Source of the DNA: Ophiodon elongatus | Taxonomy: Eukaryota; Chordata; Actinopteri; Perciformes; Hexagrammidae | NCBI GenBank assembly: GCA_016806645.1 | Contig: JACSYO010001682.1 | Location: forward strand, 3,788,501 to 3,852,500 | Direction: 5' to 3' | DNA: 64,000 nucleotides | Shown: positions 36,214-49,280 of the stretch, piece by piece | How positions within the stretch are numbered: position 1 is the first letter of the stretch | Layout: each line of letters begins with the position of its first letter | Made by a program: the position numbers and the translations under genes | The notes under the pieces: model-generated | Told to the model about the DNA's origin: nothing | The model's database searches: none | Seen by the model: the letters and a program-made list of their open reading frames with translations, nothing else

Positions 36214-37107
36214 CTGACAGCTCAGATGAGGACTGGCTGCAGGCAGCTGCTTTGCTCGAGGCCACATTCAGTTCCGTCGCACTGCATTAGTCCCCAACCA
36301 ACCTGTCACCCCCAGCAAGAGAGTGATAGCACGCAGCGCACACATACACACACACATTCACGCTACTAAATACATTTACACTCTTTCATCAATCACCAGT
36401 TTCCCATGTGCTCATGAGCGCAAAGCAGCACATATCACGCCGACCCATGCAAAGTAGACGTAATGCAAAGATCATTCCTCACTTAATCTTGTGTTGATTG
36501 TACATGGTGGTGTAACCGCGGCTTCCTGTCCATGCTCTTTATCAGTTAGGAGGTGTGTGTATGTGGAGGGTTGGGGGGTAATCAGAGAGACTATAGCTAA
36601 AGTGCAGTGTGTGAGTGTGTGTATTTGTGTGTGTGCAGTCCGTCAGTGCTGATATGCTAGTGAGGGGGACTAACCGGAGTTGAGTGGAGTCTTTTGTAGC
36701 GCAGGCGAGGCCCTCAGGCACAGCCCCAGACCTAGATCCCCCCACCACCACCACCAGCCACACATCGCACACACACATGGATAAGCGCACACACACGCAC
36801 ACACACACCGCATGCATATGCCCTCGGCCGTCGTGCTGTAGATCTGATGTGACAACTACAGTGGGGCAGACTTTCCCACCATCACCCTGCGTTTCGACGG
36901 GATGTGACCGCGAATGTGTGTGTGTGTGTGTGTGTGTGTGCTTGTGTGTATGTGTGTGTGTGTGTGTGTGTCTGTGTGTGTGTGGTGCAATGGCGGTGGG
37001 GTGGGATTAGTTGAGGGGTGCCATAATGAGGCTTGGTTTGGTGGGACAGATGTTGGGATTCGGAGGGCATCGGTTGAGACAAGGAAGTGATGGTTCATTA
37101 GTATGAG

Positions 37108-37169
<62 letters not shown>

Positions 37170-37984
37170 AGCCTGTCTGCTTCCTCGTGTTTTTCTGTCT
37201 CTATCACTGCCTTTCTCTCCCTCCCTCTCTCTGGTATGATTTCCTGTGCCCGGAGCCACTGACAGAGGCAATTCTTCCCCACTCTGCTGCAATGGTGCAT
37301 CTCTGATTAACTTTTAATGACTTCACTGTAACAGCCAGACACACACATGGAGGCCAACTCTGGCTGGAGATGCAGGCTGGCGATGAGATGAATCGACCGA
37401 GAAGTTTGCACTTTGGCTCAGCCGGGCTAATAGCCCGTAATGGAAGCGATATATCGGAGCAATCAGATAGGATGGAGAGCTACAGTCTGTTTTTTTTTTT
37501 TTCTTCTTCCTCTTGCCCTCAGTTGAGTGCAGGGTGGTTGGGCAACAGTGCTTAAGAAGTTACCTCATAACTTCTGTGATCATGGATGGGGATCCAATCT
37601 TTGAATCTGGATCTCATTTTGAACCCTCGTTTTATTTTAGTGCTGATCTAAATTCATGTTGCATTCTGGCGGAGCTGTAGACTGTAAACATGAGATATTA
37701 ACACGAGTCAGACATGAAGGGCCACACCATCCTTTTTACATGTCAAAGTAAATTTAATATTCACAAGGAGGACTACACAGCCTATTGAAATAGTTGTGTT
37801 TGGTATCTGCATCTTAGGTTGGGAAACTACACATTACATTACATTAACAGGAAGCCTGCATTATAAACTTGTGGTGTGGAGTTTGAAAGATGTGGGTGTT
37901 TACCAGAGAAAGATGCTGTCTCATGGCATTATGGGAAGTGTGTGCTACAGTGCTTTTGGAACTGGATCCATTCAGGGAACGAAG
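35616..37984. other. Gene-free stretch with microsatellites
   Basis: It contains TG (36175-36211 and 36917-36984) and CT (37111-37167) tracts, a candidate block at 37370-37480, and no recognisable gene. Confidence 0.8.
37111..37167 (+). repeat. (CT)n microsatellite
   Basis: This is an uninterrupted CT run of about 28 units. Confidence 0.96.
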
Positions 37985-38440
37985 GAAATCTCAAAACTTG
38001 ACTCAGACTTGTCTCAAAAGACTCGACTTGGCACAAATGACTGAAGACTTTACTTGAAGTTGTCTCAAATGACTTGAGACTTACTCTGACAGGACTCGGA
38101 CATGACTCGGACTAGTCTCAAATCATTTGAGACTTTGACCTGGCTTGTCTCTTAGGACTTGAGTCTTGAGTCAAACTTGTCCGAGGCCTACTCTAACAAA
38201 CTGAGGACTTGATTCAAATGATTTGAGAGTGGACTTACTGACAGATTTGAAACTTTACTTGCACTTTTCACCAATTCCTTGAGACTTGATTTTAACACTG
38301 TCTTATGACACATTGTTGTTGCACAAATATTGATTTTACCAACTTTCAGAATTAATTTGGCTAACTCGTGACTTGACTAGGATTTTTTCTTGAATGACTT
38401 GACACTTGGCTTGGACTTCCCCAATAGACTTTATTACTAT
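37985..38440 (+). repeat. Degenerate GACTTG/GACTCG-rich tandem repeat
   Basis: GACTTG, GACTCGG and CAAATGACTTGAGAC motifs recur irregularly over about 450 bp. It looks like a decayed short-unit satellite, a type I remember from fish genomes. Confidence 0.7.
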
Positions 38441-40328
38441 ATTATATTACATTTATTATATATTATATAAACATGTTCCCATGGTCCCATTGAATCTAGT
38501 TACGACCTGTTAAGATGAAGACATGCTCAAACAAAAAAGAGGGAAGCAAAAAACTGTAGCAGAAAAGCGGCCAAAGCTTTACAGACTGGGAACACTGGGC
38601 CCAGAGGATCCCAGTTGGCCCTAACAATCCCCTGCCACCATGTATCTGGAGTAATTACAATCAATAAAATGCTTCACAAAATACCCATCATCGTAAAAAA
38701 AAAAGCCAGAGCTGACTAAAAGGGTGGGAGGAAAGTTTGAGAGAAAGCAGAGTGAGTAGGTATGTGAGATCAGCCAGTGGGATCAGGAGGCACCGCTACA
38801 TTACCACAAACCTGCAATGTTAATGTGAGATACAAAGAGAAACCCACCTCTTGCCTGGCTGTTTACGCACAGGTAACCATCAAGTTTGAAGTGCTATTAT
38901 TTGGGGATTTTAGAGTCAGAGCTCATTAGATTAAATTAATAGAAAATTTGTACATTTCAAAGAATCAACACCAGAATGTACATTATTAAGCATAACTGTA
39001 TTGCATTTTACAGAGAGGTGTTTGTCTGCATAACACAATACAATTCACAGCAAACTACAAAATACATTTTCCAAAAATACAGTTCTCCAGATAGTTTGAA
39101 TAAAGACTGAGCCTTAAAACCATCTTGAAGATAGGATTTACTGCAGGACTGTTGTATCAGACTGTGTTAGTTAAGATAGCAAATTAATGTATATTATGCT
39201 GAATAATACTTTTACGGGCTTAATTTATTAATAAAAGCAGCTAAAACTGATTGATGGAAGCTGATTATGAAACTCAGTGTTGAATGATGAGAAACCTTTG
39301 TAAAAAAAATAAAAACAGGTATACTCTTAAACTATCATCATTATATGTGTCTACTTTGTATCTGCTCTGTTTTTCTTGTACTTTATCAGTCAGTCACATG
39401 CAGAGAATCCACATTTGTGAAAAGCATTTTCATTTGGTGGGTTTTCTCCCTGGGGCGGAACATAAAAATGATAGGATCGTAAATCCCACATAAAAGAATA
39501 AAAGAATACAAATAAAGCCAATGCATGGACGGCCATTAAAATGAAATGTCTTCATGAAGTGTGGCGTGCCTGTCTCCGTTGCCGCTGCGTAGACCTGCTG
39601 AAGAGGCAGGCGAGTGTTGTCGGGGTATTGATGAGTTCAGCCATTTTGTTTTTTCTCCGGGCAAAACTCTCTCTTTCATGTTTCTGATCAGAAAGAAGGA
39701 AAACAGTTATGAATTAAACATGCGTGCGAAATATCTCTGCCAAATCCATACCTTATTGCATTTCCAACAATGCTTTTTGAAGTCTGCTTTTTTTATGATA
39801 CTCCTCTCTGCCTCGTCGGGATACTCTTTAAGCTGCTCTGTCTACTTTAATTCATTTCTTGTTTCATGGAACAGGTTGTTTTCACTTCAGGCCTGCTGTG
39901 GGACCTGCCTCATGAAAACAATATTTGCATTTCTGGTCTTCAAGTACAATTTCAGAAATAGAGTTGACAAAACTTAATCTCAGCACCAGGTCTGTTTAGT
40001 AGCTGTTCTGGAGCTTTCCATTGGATCCACGTTGACTTAAAGTTGACTTTCAGAGTTCGTTCTTGACTTCTTGAATCTCACCTCAAGGTCCAATTTTAGC
40101 AGCTCTTCTGGAGCTTTTGAGCATATGACACAATCTTCTTCAGAAGATGGAGGTCTTGAAGGTGATGGAGTTCAGAAGTATGTTTAAAACATAAGTCACT
40201 AGTAAAGAATTGTAAATGATAGTAAATTATTTTATAATGATTTTGCTTGATGATCTTTAACATTCTTTTCTCTCCAAGTTTGATCAATATTGACATTTTA
40301 ATTGAAAGTGATCAGCTAGATTTAAAAG

Positions 40329-40373
<45 letters not shown>

Positions 40374-41863
40374 TATATACAAATAAAAATATCTCCAGAA
40401 GCCAACCAACCTTCCACGGTGATGTAAACACGAATCAAAAGTCAATTCAGGCGGCAATATTGACTGATGTTGGGAAGATATTTAGGTCCTGAGTTATTAA
40501 TGGATGCAAGTTCAAGCTGTGAAAAACTACAGGTGCATTTATTCATTTCCAAGAATTTCACAAGTTTGCTGAGCTCTAAAATTGACATTGCCATCATCAG
40601 ACAGAACACTGATATTGGACCACCCTGGCCAGCAATTAAAAAACACACAGTATCTTTGCATGGCAACTATGATATGGTTAAGATTGCTTAAAGATCATGG
40701 TTATGTCGGAATACAATAAATGTAATGTAACATAATGTTAGGGTTGTATAGGGTTGTATAGAATCAGAAGCTCAGGGCGCCAGGGAGGTCAGATGCTATG
40801 ACGTTCACTCTGGATGCAAATGGTGCGCTACAGAATAATCCAATATGAACAAATGTCCTGGAGATACTGAGCTGACACAATCATAGCCCATCTCAGCATG
40901 TCCCTGCACACTGTATGGATCTCCATCTTATCAAAAAGGACAGTGTATTCAATAGTCTCTAGTGTGGAGTGGCATATTGCACACACTGCTTTTCTTTGAA
41001 TTGTCAGATAAGTCAATCCCTCCTCTTCCTTTCTCCCTCCATCACTTCCCCACTAATGAGGATGATCATCTGTCACATCCGCACACCAAGGCCACTGTTG
41101 TCATTGGTTATGCTAAGTGTGTTTGTTTCTGTGTGTGTGTGAGGTCACACTGATCTCTCAGGTTCCTGAAAACCTGCAGTGAAACAAGCCTCACCCCGCC
41201 GCTCACTCATCACTCGTTTATTAACGTTTATTGTCACATGATGGTTTGACAGCTGCTTCAGAACATCTTTTCTTCAATCTTTGAGGAACAATTGAAAGAG
41301 AGTTTCGACATGAAAATACAACAAAAGTATTGAAGATATTAAAAACAGGGAAACGTATTGGAAGAAAGAAACGTTTTTTGGCTTCAAATCTTGAAAACTG
41401 TGGATTTAAGTGCTCTGTTGATTAAAAAAAAATAAGACTGTTTGGTAATCATGGAAAGAACATAAAAAAAAGTTTTCATGATGTTGTAAAAAAAAAAGTA
41501 CATCAAAGCACATACATAACTTAATTTCTGTGTATGTGTTGTGTCCGTCTTGTGTTGTGTCCATGAGTTTCTGTGAGTGTGTGGTTGAGTGCTATGCTGT
41601 GTTGCATCTCCCCGTGGTGGAGATGGAAGGCGACATGGCGGGCTGCTCTCTGTCAGAGGAAGGCGAGTGTTAATATTTAACCGAGGGAGGCTCTATTTAG
41701 AGCCCGCCGCCTCTCTTTCTCCCTGGTGGACAGCACAACGCCGATGCCGGCCGGCGCCGTTATGGAGGAAAGCTGTAGGAGGCAGCCGCACGTCACTAAG
41801 TCTCCCTGACAGAATCAGTTTGCAGATGAGCTTTAAAACGCGTCGCACTGTTTTCCATGCCTG

Positions 41864-41943
<80 letters not shown>

Positions 41944-42238
41944 TTGACAATCTCTAATTTAAGAGTTTCTCCTCAGAGAGACTTGCTTGGCATCCCAGCA
42001 TGCTTTGCACCAGAACTCACAGGCCCATTGCAGGGCATTCGGGTACAGCAGCGCTCCCCAAAAAGCCGAAGGAGCTCTCACATTTATTTCATCCACTCAG
42101 TGTTTTTTTTAACCTGATTTAACCTCAGGCTTTTTCTTCTGGGTTTCAGCGACATCTTGAACTCTCCTTCCACATTTGTGCTGTTTATAAATCACCTTTA
42201 CCATGCAGTGTGTCCGATGAGAACATTAACATGAACAT
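38441..42238. other. Gene-free, mostly AT-rich stretch
   Basis: It contains an AT run (40330-40380) and a TG run (41865-41942). A chance-like 138-codon open frame at 39561-39977 has no recognisable domain. Nothing else stands out. Confidence 0.75.
41865..41942 (+). repeat. (TG)n microsatellite
   Basis: This is a pure TG run of about 38 units. Confidence 0.97.
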
Positions 42239-42990
42239 TTAAGGCCTTTACACACCTGAGGCGTTGTGAATGTACGAACTATATGTGAAATACTCGCCTG
42301 TGAATATTATATGTCTGGGGCTTTCATTGTGAAATGTAAGAACGGAAGGAGTGGATCCTTTGTCAAGGTTGAAAGGTATAATAATGTTTTCCGTCTTGAT
42401 TTGGACTACAGAGCCTCCGTGTTTTTGTTTCATAAATATAACTCACCCTGTTCTGCCCAATGTGATTGGTTGATGCCTTAATTTACTGTGCAAAAGCTTG
42501 ACGCATAATATTAGTGTGAAAGTATTCATGACAAAAACAACAGTTCGAAAACAATATATCGAGGCAGGTGATTGGATGACCCATCTGTCAATCAAACTCT
42601 TAACAAAGACAGTCAGAAGAAGAGCAAAAAAAACATCTTTCTCACCGAGAAAAGCCTTCCATGCCGTTCTTTTCTCTTCTTTCAATGAAGAAATACACTC
42701 CAGTTCTAATAGAACTGATGCTATTGCAGCATCTACACTAACCTCTTCAGGAGCGTCCATTGTTGTTCAGAACAAACAGTGTCCCTCCTTGTCATCTCGC
42801 GCACACCCAAGGCTGTAGCTACACCCGTAGCTGCCCGTAGCTCCGCACAGGACACGGATTGGTTCTGGCTTTTCGGACAAAAACACATTAATTGAAGCCT
42901 GACAAGATGGATTTTCATGTGATATGTGATCCAGCGATTACAAGGTCATTTCTCTCAGTTGGAATGCCCACAATCAGATTTCTTATACAA
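42239..42990 (-). mobile_element. PIF/Harbinger-like element remnant
   Basis: The left end reads AAGGCCTTTACACACCTGAG after TT, similar to fish Harbinger-type ends with TTA-like targets. A minus-strand open frame (42760-42443) starts MDAPEEVSVDAAIASVLLEL and then loses similarity. Its beginning resembles the N-terminal part of Harbinger transposase-gene products as I remember them, and the rest is probably decayed. The right end is not defined. Confidence 0.4.
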
Positions 42991-44084
42991 TCTTAGACAA
43001 CAACTAGTTTTAACGAGATTGCAAGCGCAAACTGAATGCATGGAAATGTTAAGACTTCATGAACTGGCTGTACACGGTCTATATTTCTTGATTTGTAGCA
43101 GTCACTAAATAGATAAATATACACACACTGCACTGCTGATGGATAGAAATCTGTCCTTCCATTAATCCTTGGAGATTTCAATAAACAGCTTTGGTTTTTG
43201 TACAAGTTTGGAGGAAAACCTTCCACAAGCACATTCAGAAAGCATATGAATCTTTAACTAAAGTTAACGAATGGAAATCAGTTTGACTTTTAGGACATTT
43301 TCACCAACATGTTTTACATTTCAAGCGCTTCTTTGTTTTGTTAAATAGTTTTTTATGATCACGTGGCAACTCTCCCACTGCGTGTGAATTAAAGTCTTCA
43401 CCATGAATCTCTGCTCCATGTTTTTCCTGCCAGTTTGTTCTCTAGCTGTTGTAATGTTCTCAGTAAACATAACTTTAGGAGGATATATTTGATTTAGGGT
43501 CTGCTCAATACATGTACAATATTGAGCAAATATCCATGCAGATACATAAATAACTTTCAGTTTAATGTATTCAAATGTTCTCAAAGATATAAAACTGATG
43601 TTATTAAAAGGACAGCCTGATGCTCATCTCATCTCATGAAATAACAGACCTGTAAACCTCTATGGACACTTAAAAGATGAACCCTCGAAGTCCTGGATCC
43701 ATCTTTCTGGAGGAAAGTCAGCAAACTGGGGAATGTGAAGGTTGGAAGTGGCCTCTCTTAACCTTTAACCTCCAAGGCGAGACCTTTTGTCAAGTGCTGG
43801 ACAAAAGCTTCTTTCCAGCATGAGGAGTCCGGAGCACCAGCGTTGACCCCTCCCTCCATCCCTCTCCTGAACTTCCTCTTTTGTTCAGGGTACCTGTATG
43901 CACATGGGTGTGAGGTGTGAGTGTGTGTCTCAGACTTTTCACCTGCCCAGTTGACTAAATTCTCCAAATAATCTCAAAATACAAGCTTTGGCCTCAGGTA
44001 TGGCCTGATCTCATATAACAGCCTGCAATTTTGGAACATGAACGATAACAGGGTAAAAAAATAACAGCTGTACTTTAAAGCTGT

Positions 44085-44112
44085 AATTTCAGTTACAGCT
44101 GTAACTGAAATT
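44085..44112. repeat. Perfect 28-bp palindrome
   Basis: The left arm AATTTCAGTTACAG is followed directly by its exact reverse complement, with no spacer. Confidence 0.97.
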
Positions 44113-46137
44113 CTGCACAATCTACATTAAACTGCATTAATTGCATCAGTACAATAACACAGTCCTCATGTAGTCATTTCTCTGTTGTTCTCACTTTCTC
44201 TCTGTCAGAAAAACTATTATGAGTCACTGATTGATTTCCATCAATCCTGCAGACGTCAAGTTCCTGTTGATGAACATTTGCACTGTCTGCAAATGGTTAA
44301 TAATAAAAGACTTCCAAGCAAGGGAAAGGAGTGTCCTCCCTGAACCACTTAAAGGCTTTTAATGTGAAACAGATAAAGAAATGGGTTCTACAGCAAACAT
44401 GATGAAAAAGTATGGTGTTTCCTGTCCTGGTGATCTAGGGATTTAAGATGCTCTCCTGTCACATTTCCACTGCCACTGTCAGAAATAAATGGCATTAATA
44501 TCATATAAAACATAATAAAGCAGGAATGAGGAGTAAAAGACTCTCTCCAATCTCAAAGAAAACTCTGCTTCTATCTGCAGTTGAGGTAAATAAAGCCTCC
44601 AGCTACTATTTATGAATTTATGGTACAGAATAAATATACTGCACCTCCAGATAGCATCTGAAAGAACCTGGCAGGTAACTGACCACGAACCTTGATTTGC
44701 ACCAAATGACCCTGCAACAAGCCGCAGATCCACATTTCGTTAATCTTTCTTCTTTGTCCACTAACATTCATCATGTGAGACTTTCAATCGGACTTGTGAT
44801 GCACTCTAAAGACTGGTGGTTACTGAAGCGTGAAGCTACCAGATATATCCCGATAACAAATTAAGAATAAACCCTGCTGAACTTCTGTATTACTCAAGGC
44901 TAGCTCTGGCAGATTTAATTAACAGATACGGATAAAGCATTTACATGTGTGTGTGTGTGTGTGCGTGATCTGATGGGATCAATAGTGGTTTGGGAGGCCC
45001 AGTTGGCAGCTGCTAAGAGCAGGAAACAGGTGCAGACATGGCTGCTTGATGTACAAGGCGACTGAAATGAGATGAAACCACTTGACCCCCAGAAGAACCA
45101 ATTAATTACACTAAATCTCCTGCAACAGTGGAACTCAGCGAGGAATGCCTGGATCCAGCACAGCCCCCTACTCCTCTTAAAAGGTTTCCACATTTCTGTT
45201 TCGAAATAAAGTGAAAGACAATAAAGTTAACTGAGGAAAACCAGAGGAGTTGAAATGTTTTCTGCACGGCAATTAGGTGCATTTTTCCAATGACGCACAA
45301 CATGTTGCAGGAAACGCACAAAGAGAGAAGAGAGAGCGAGCCAGAGATTGCCAGTGACTGGGAGGGTTTTCCTTCCTGGGAGTATTGTGGAGCAGCAGCT
45401 GAGATGTTAGGCATGCTAATGCTACTGCTAATTATACAACTGTGTGAAACTGGCCTGCGAAACACACAGACAGACACAGCGGCGCCTCGGAGACAAACAA
45501 ACCGGCCAATGCAAACACAACAGATAGTTTGTTAGTCAGTAGGATATTGAAAAGAAAAATTGGGAATGATATATGGTGAATATCTGATTAAAAATAGCCA
45601 ACCATGGGGCCATACTGCATGTTTGTTAACTTCTGGACTGTGAGGCACTAAAGGAAAATATATTTTCTTTGTTTAATTCATGACGCTACAATTTGTGGCA
45701 AAATCAGCGGGCCGCCGAGTGCAAAACCGTGGTACTGCCAGTCGCCGTCTGAATTTTGCAGCTCCAAAACTAAGCGACGTGAAGATCCTGAGATGTACCC
45801 AGTGTTATGGTTTTGCAACTGTGACCTCTCGTTACCAGTCTTGGAAAAAGAAGAGAAGGTAGAGGAACAGGGAAAACATGGGAGTATACAAACGAGGTGG
45901 GAGGAAGGCAAAATCAGGGCCAGGTGAGTAATTGAGGGCAGGTGTGGGGCAGGAACTGAAAGGACAGGCAATGTCAGTCTTCCAAAATAAAACAGGAAAC
46001 AATTAAACAGATAAAACATTAAATATATTAGCAGGATATTACACCTATCGGTCATCAGTCTGACTGTTTGGCATAATTAGTATTTATTCTTGAATTAAGC
46101 CCTGATTTTAGCTATCCTCAAAAAATCTGCATGATTT

Positions 46138-46275
46138 TATGTGAATAATAACAATAATAATAATAATAGTAATGATGATAATAATAATAACAACAATAAC
46201 AATAACATTAGAAATAATATGAACACTACATTATTAATAATAATAATAATAATAACAATATTAATAATAATGAGG
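46138..46275 (+). repeat. AAT/AAC-rich trinucleotide tract
   Basis: AAT, AAC and GAT triplets run in register over about 140 bp. Confidence 0.9.
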
Positions 46276-46818
46276 ATATTTTGTATCCTATTTACACTAT
46301 TTATCCTGAGCAGGAGGTTATTTAGGAAAGAAATAATTCATATTTTGAGTGAATTTGACAGTATTGAAAATAATGAAAAATAAAGTGATGTTACATAACA
46401 GAGAAAATGAGGATAATTTTCTTCAAAAACCTTTCCAACCCTCGAGTGTGTCAATTAGCAGTAGGTGCATTCAGCAGGGTGGAGGAGGATGTTTGAGGTG
46501 TATAGGTATCAGGTGGCCTTCTCTTCTGAAGCACCAGGCTAAAATTTTGAACGCTGCCCTAATTGAGTGCCCCTCCCTTGGCCGGCGTGGTCCTGGTGTC
46601 CCCCCTCTCGGGGCCCGAGGGGCCGGTGTGGCCGTCTGGGGGGGCCTGACCCCAAAACCCTGCCTGAGGCACTGACTGCCACCAGCCTGAACCCTCCCTA
46701 ACCCCCAACTAGCTCACTCCCCTCCCCGGCTTTCTTTCTCTGATGCTGTGCTCCTCTCTGTCCAAGTGGCTCAGAGCTACAGACTTCTTTTGTCTGTCCT
46801 CATTAGAATACTGATCCT

Positions 46819-46842
46819 GCACACACACACACACACAGACAC

Positions 46843-46902
<60 letters not shown>
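46819..46902 (+). repeat. (CA)n microsatellite
   Basis: CA units are broken by GACACACAG near the left end. Confidence 0.96.
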
Positions 46903-46903
<1 letters not shown>

Positions 46904-48130
46904 TTATTTTTCACTAATTGCAGTATCATTAGTCGATCTGTTGCTAGCCAGATGGTTAACAAAGGAATTTGAAAATTTAACTGAGAAAGTGGGAATAATC
47001 TCACACTTATTGTGCTTATTCTGTTTCATAAGATATAGTAATGAAAAAACTGCTCCTAAATTTGTTTGCAAGGTTTGGTTTAAATAGCCCAAAATACAAA
47101 TTTCCCTTTGACAATGCGTACAGCACATACAACTCTGTGTTGTGCCTTCTATGTGTCGTTGGGAGTCCTGGTGGTGAAACTGATGCTTTTAAAGACATAA
47201 TAACATGATATAGACAACTCATTCTTAGACTGCATGAGAATCACACCAATGAAATGTTACTGTACATGAGAAAGTCTGCTAAAGGCGGTTGTTATTTATT
47301 TATGCTAGTTACAGTTCTTCCATTTGTTGTTTTGCTATGAATTTAACACAAACCGTGATCTTTTCACCAAGTAGTTTTGTTGTCCAAACCTAAGCAATCC
47401 TTCATGAGCCAAGTGACATTGTGCATTTCTGCAAGCGTGATACGAGGTTGAAATGAAACAGTTTACAGAAACATACAATTAAAATCTGGATTGTTTTATG
47501 ACTAACTTTTCTGTTTGGTTAAACTGAATCTGTTGATTTTTGTTAATGTTTTTATGTGTGTGTTCTAATACTGTCAAGATGTAAATGTCAACACATTTAG
47601 AAGGGTACTGACTGTCACTATTTTTAATATTGGAGGAAAGGAAATGAAGAAATCAAGAAAATCAGCTAAAAATGTAAAATAATTTGTCTTATTTTCATGT
47701 TATTTTGAGAATTTCATGAAAAAAAAACCTAGAAACTAGAAAAAGTATAACTAGAAACTATAAATATTACTAGAAAAAGTATATTAGGTTGATCAGAATA
47801 GTGAGAAAGACACATATGTTTGGTTTTATGAACTAAATGAATTCCCAGTCCATGACAACAATGTGTATGTCCCTAAAACAAGTACATGGCTCAAACCTTT
47901 CGAGGGGATTTTCATGCAAAAGATATTTCAAACACATTCATGTATGCATGTGCTTTAACAACAGGGGAAAAAACAAACAATGCAATCAGAGCCTTCACTG
48001 ACCAACCTGTTAAATTTGTGATTGTGGTAGTCGTGGTTACGGGCCGCATTGCCTCTTTTAGATACAAAGAGAGATAAATCACAGATAACTTTGTGCGATT
48101 GAGCCGGTCCCTTCAAACATCTCTCCTTCA

Positions 48131-49280
48131 TCCACCGGCAGCTGTCCATCATTTTGACTGGCAGCTCAGAGGAGGGCTCTGACGGGCAGATGAGAGCAAG
48201 AAGCCGATCTTTGCCTCAGAGGCAACAGCGGCAGTCCTGTGTTCTACTTGCCCACCTCCCACCACCTCCTCCTGCTCTCCTGCCCGCCTCCCACCGCATC
48301 CTGCAGGCTCTCCTCCCTCCACTGCCTGCAGCCAATAAAAAGTGGACATCATCTCGTGGAGGAAATGTATTGTTTACATGGACCAGAGTGCTTTCTCTCT
48401 CTTTGTTTGTCTGGCTGGCTCTTGTTAAAACATCAAAGAAAGACAAGAGAGTTGAACGTACATACACTTGTCACCAAGAGCAACAGCTGCATTTAAGAGC
48501 GTTACTCTGACGCAGCCTGCAACTCATGAGAAACTTCGCCAAGCCTTCGTGCACGGAGAGACTTCATGCCGCTCACTTTTCTTTCCCTGGTTTTGAAGTT
48601 TCTCACCTGCATCATGCTCTCCAGAGGTGAGCGCCATCTCCAGGATCACCTTCATCCTCCTTTTGTGGACCCTGACCCCGCTCCTGAGGCCCACCGCGCT
48701 CTCCAGGACCACCTTCGGCCTCTATTCTATGAAGCCGCTCCGCACTCTACGCTTTACCACACCTCGCTCCCCAGGCTCGCCCTCGTTCTCCGGGCCCGCC
48801 TCGTTCTCCAGGCCCACCTCGTTCTCCGAGCCTACCTCGTTCTCCAGGCTCCCTGTGGCCACTTGACTTTCCAGCTGCCTCTGCAGGCCCACACTTCACT
48901 CCACAGGCCCTCACTAGTCTCCAGGCTCCTCATGCCCACAGCCAGTCTCTTTGATGTTGCCCTCCTGGCAGACAACATAGGGGTTGGTGGATGGATTGGT
49001 GTGCGTGTGGGTGTGTGGGTGTGTGTGTGTGCGTGTGTGCGTGTGTGCGCGCCGAGGAAACACACATGCACAAACACCAAAAATAAGAAGAAAAAAAATC
49101 ACAGCAGCTATAAGACGGGGGGAGCCTCATTGGTGTCTATGTATGCGTGTGTGTGTGTGTGTGTGTGTGTGCGTGTGTGCGTGTGTGCGTGTGTGTGTGT
49201 GTGTGTGAGAACCATACTGGAATACACTCTCTTCTTGTTCACACACACAAACACAGAAAAAAGGAAAACATGAAAAGGAC
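48131..49280. other. GC-richer stretch with open frames and minisatellite
   Basis: A 235-codon plus-strand open frame (48566-49273) and overlapping shorter ones run through Leu/Pro-rich sequence and then through TG repeats. The tail is plainly repeat translation, and no protein domain is recognised. I do not call a gene. Confidence 0.6.
48781..48852 (+). repeat. 18-bp minisatellite, four copies
   Basis: Four adjacent 18-bp units begin CCTCGTTCTCC; a degenerate fifth lies just upstream at 48762-48780. Units differ at few positions. Confidence 0.93.

Larger units (their letters stand above)
42991..48130. other. Gene-free stretch
   Basis: It holds the 28-bp palindrome at 44085-44112, an AAT-rich tract (46138-46275), a GC-rich patch (46555-46680), and a CA tract (46819-46902). 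No gene is seen. The block at 45865-46010 vaguely resembles the 3' part of a fish retroelement on the minus strand. Confidence 0.75.

Noticed and set aside
39561..39977. 138-codon plus-strand frame
   Set aside because: No recognisable domain, and its length is within chance expectation for the window.
45865..46010. Possible retroelement 3' region on the minus strand
   Set aside because: The similarity is only a vague recollection of C/T-rich fish repeat tails; no coding part or end could be identified.
48566..49273. 235-codon plus-strand frame as a gene
   Set aside because: Much of it translates TG repeats and a minisatellite; there are no domains or splice support.
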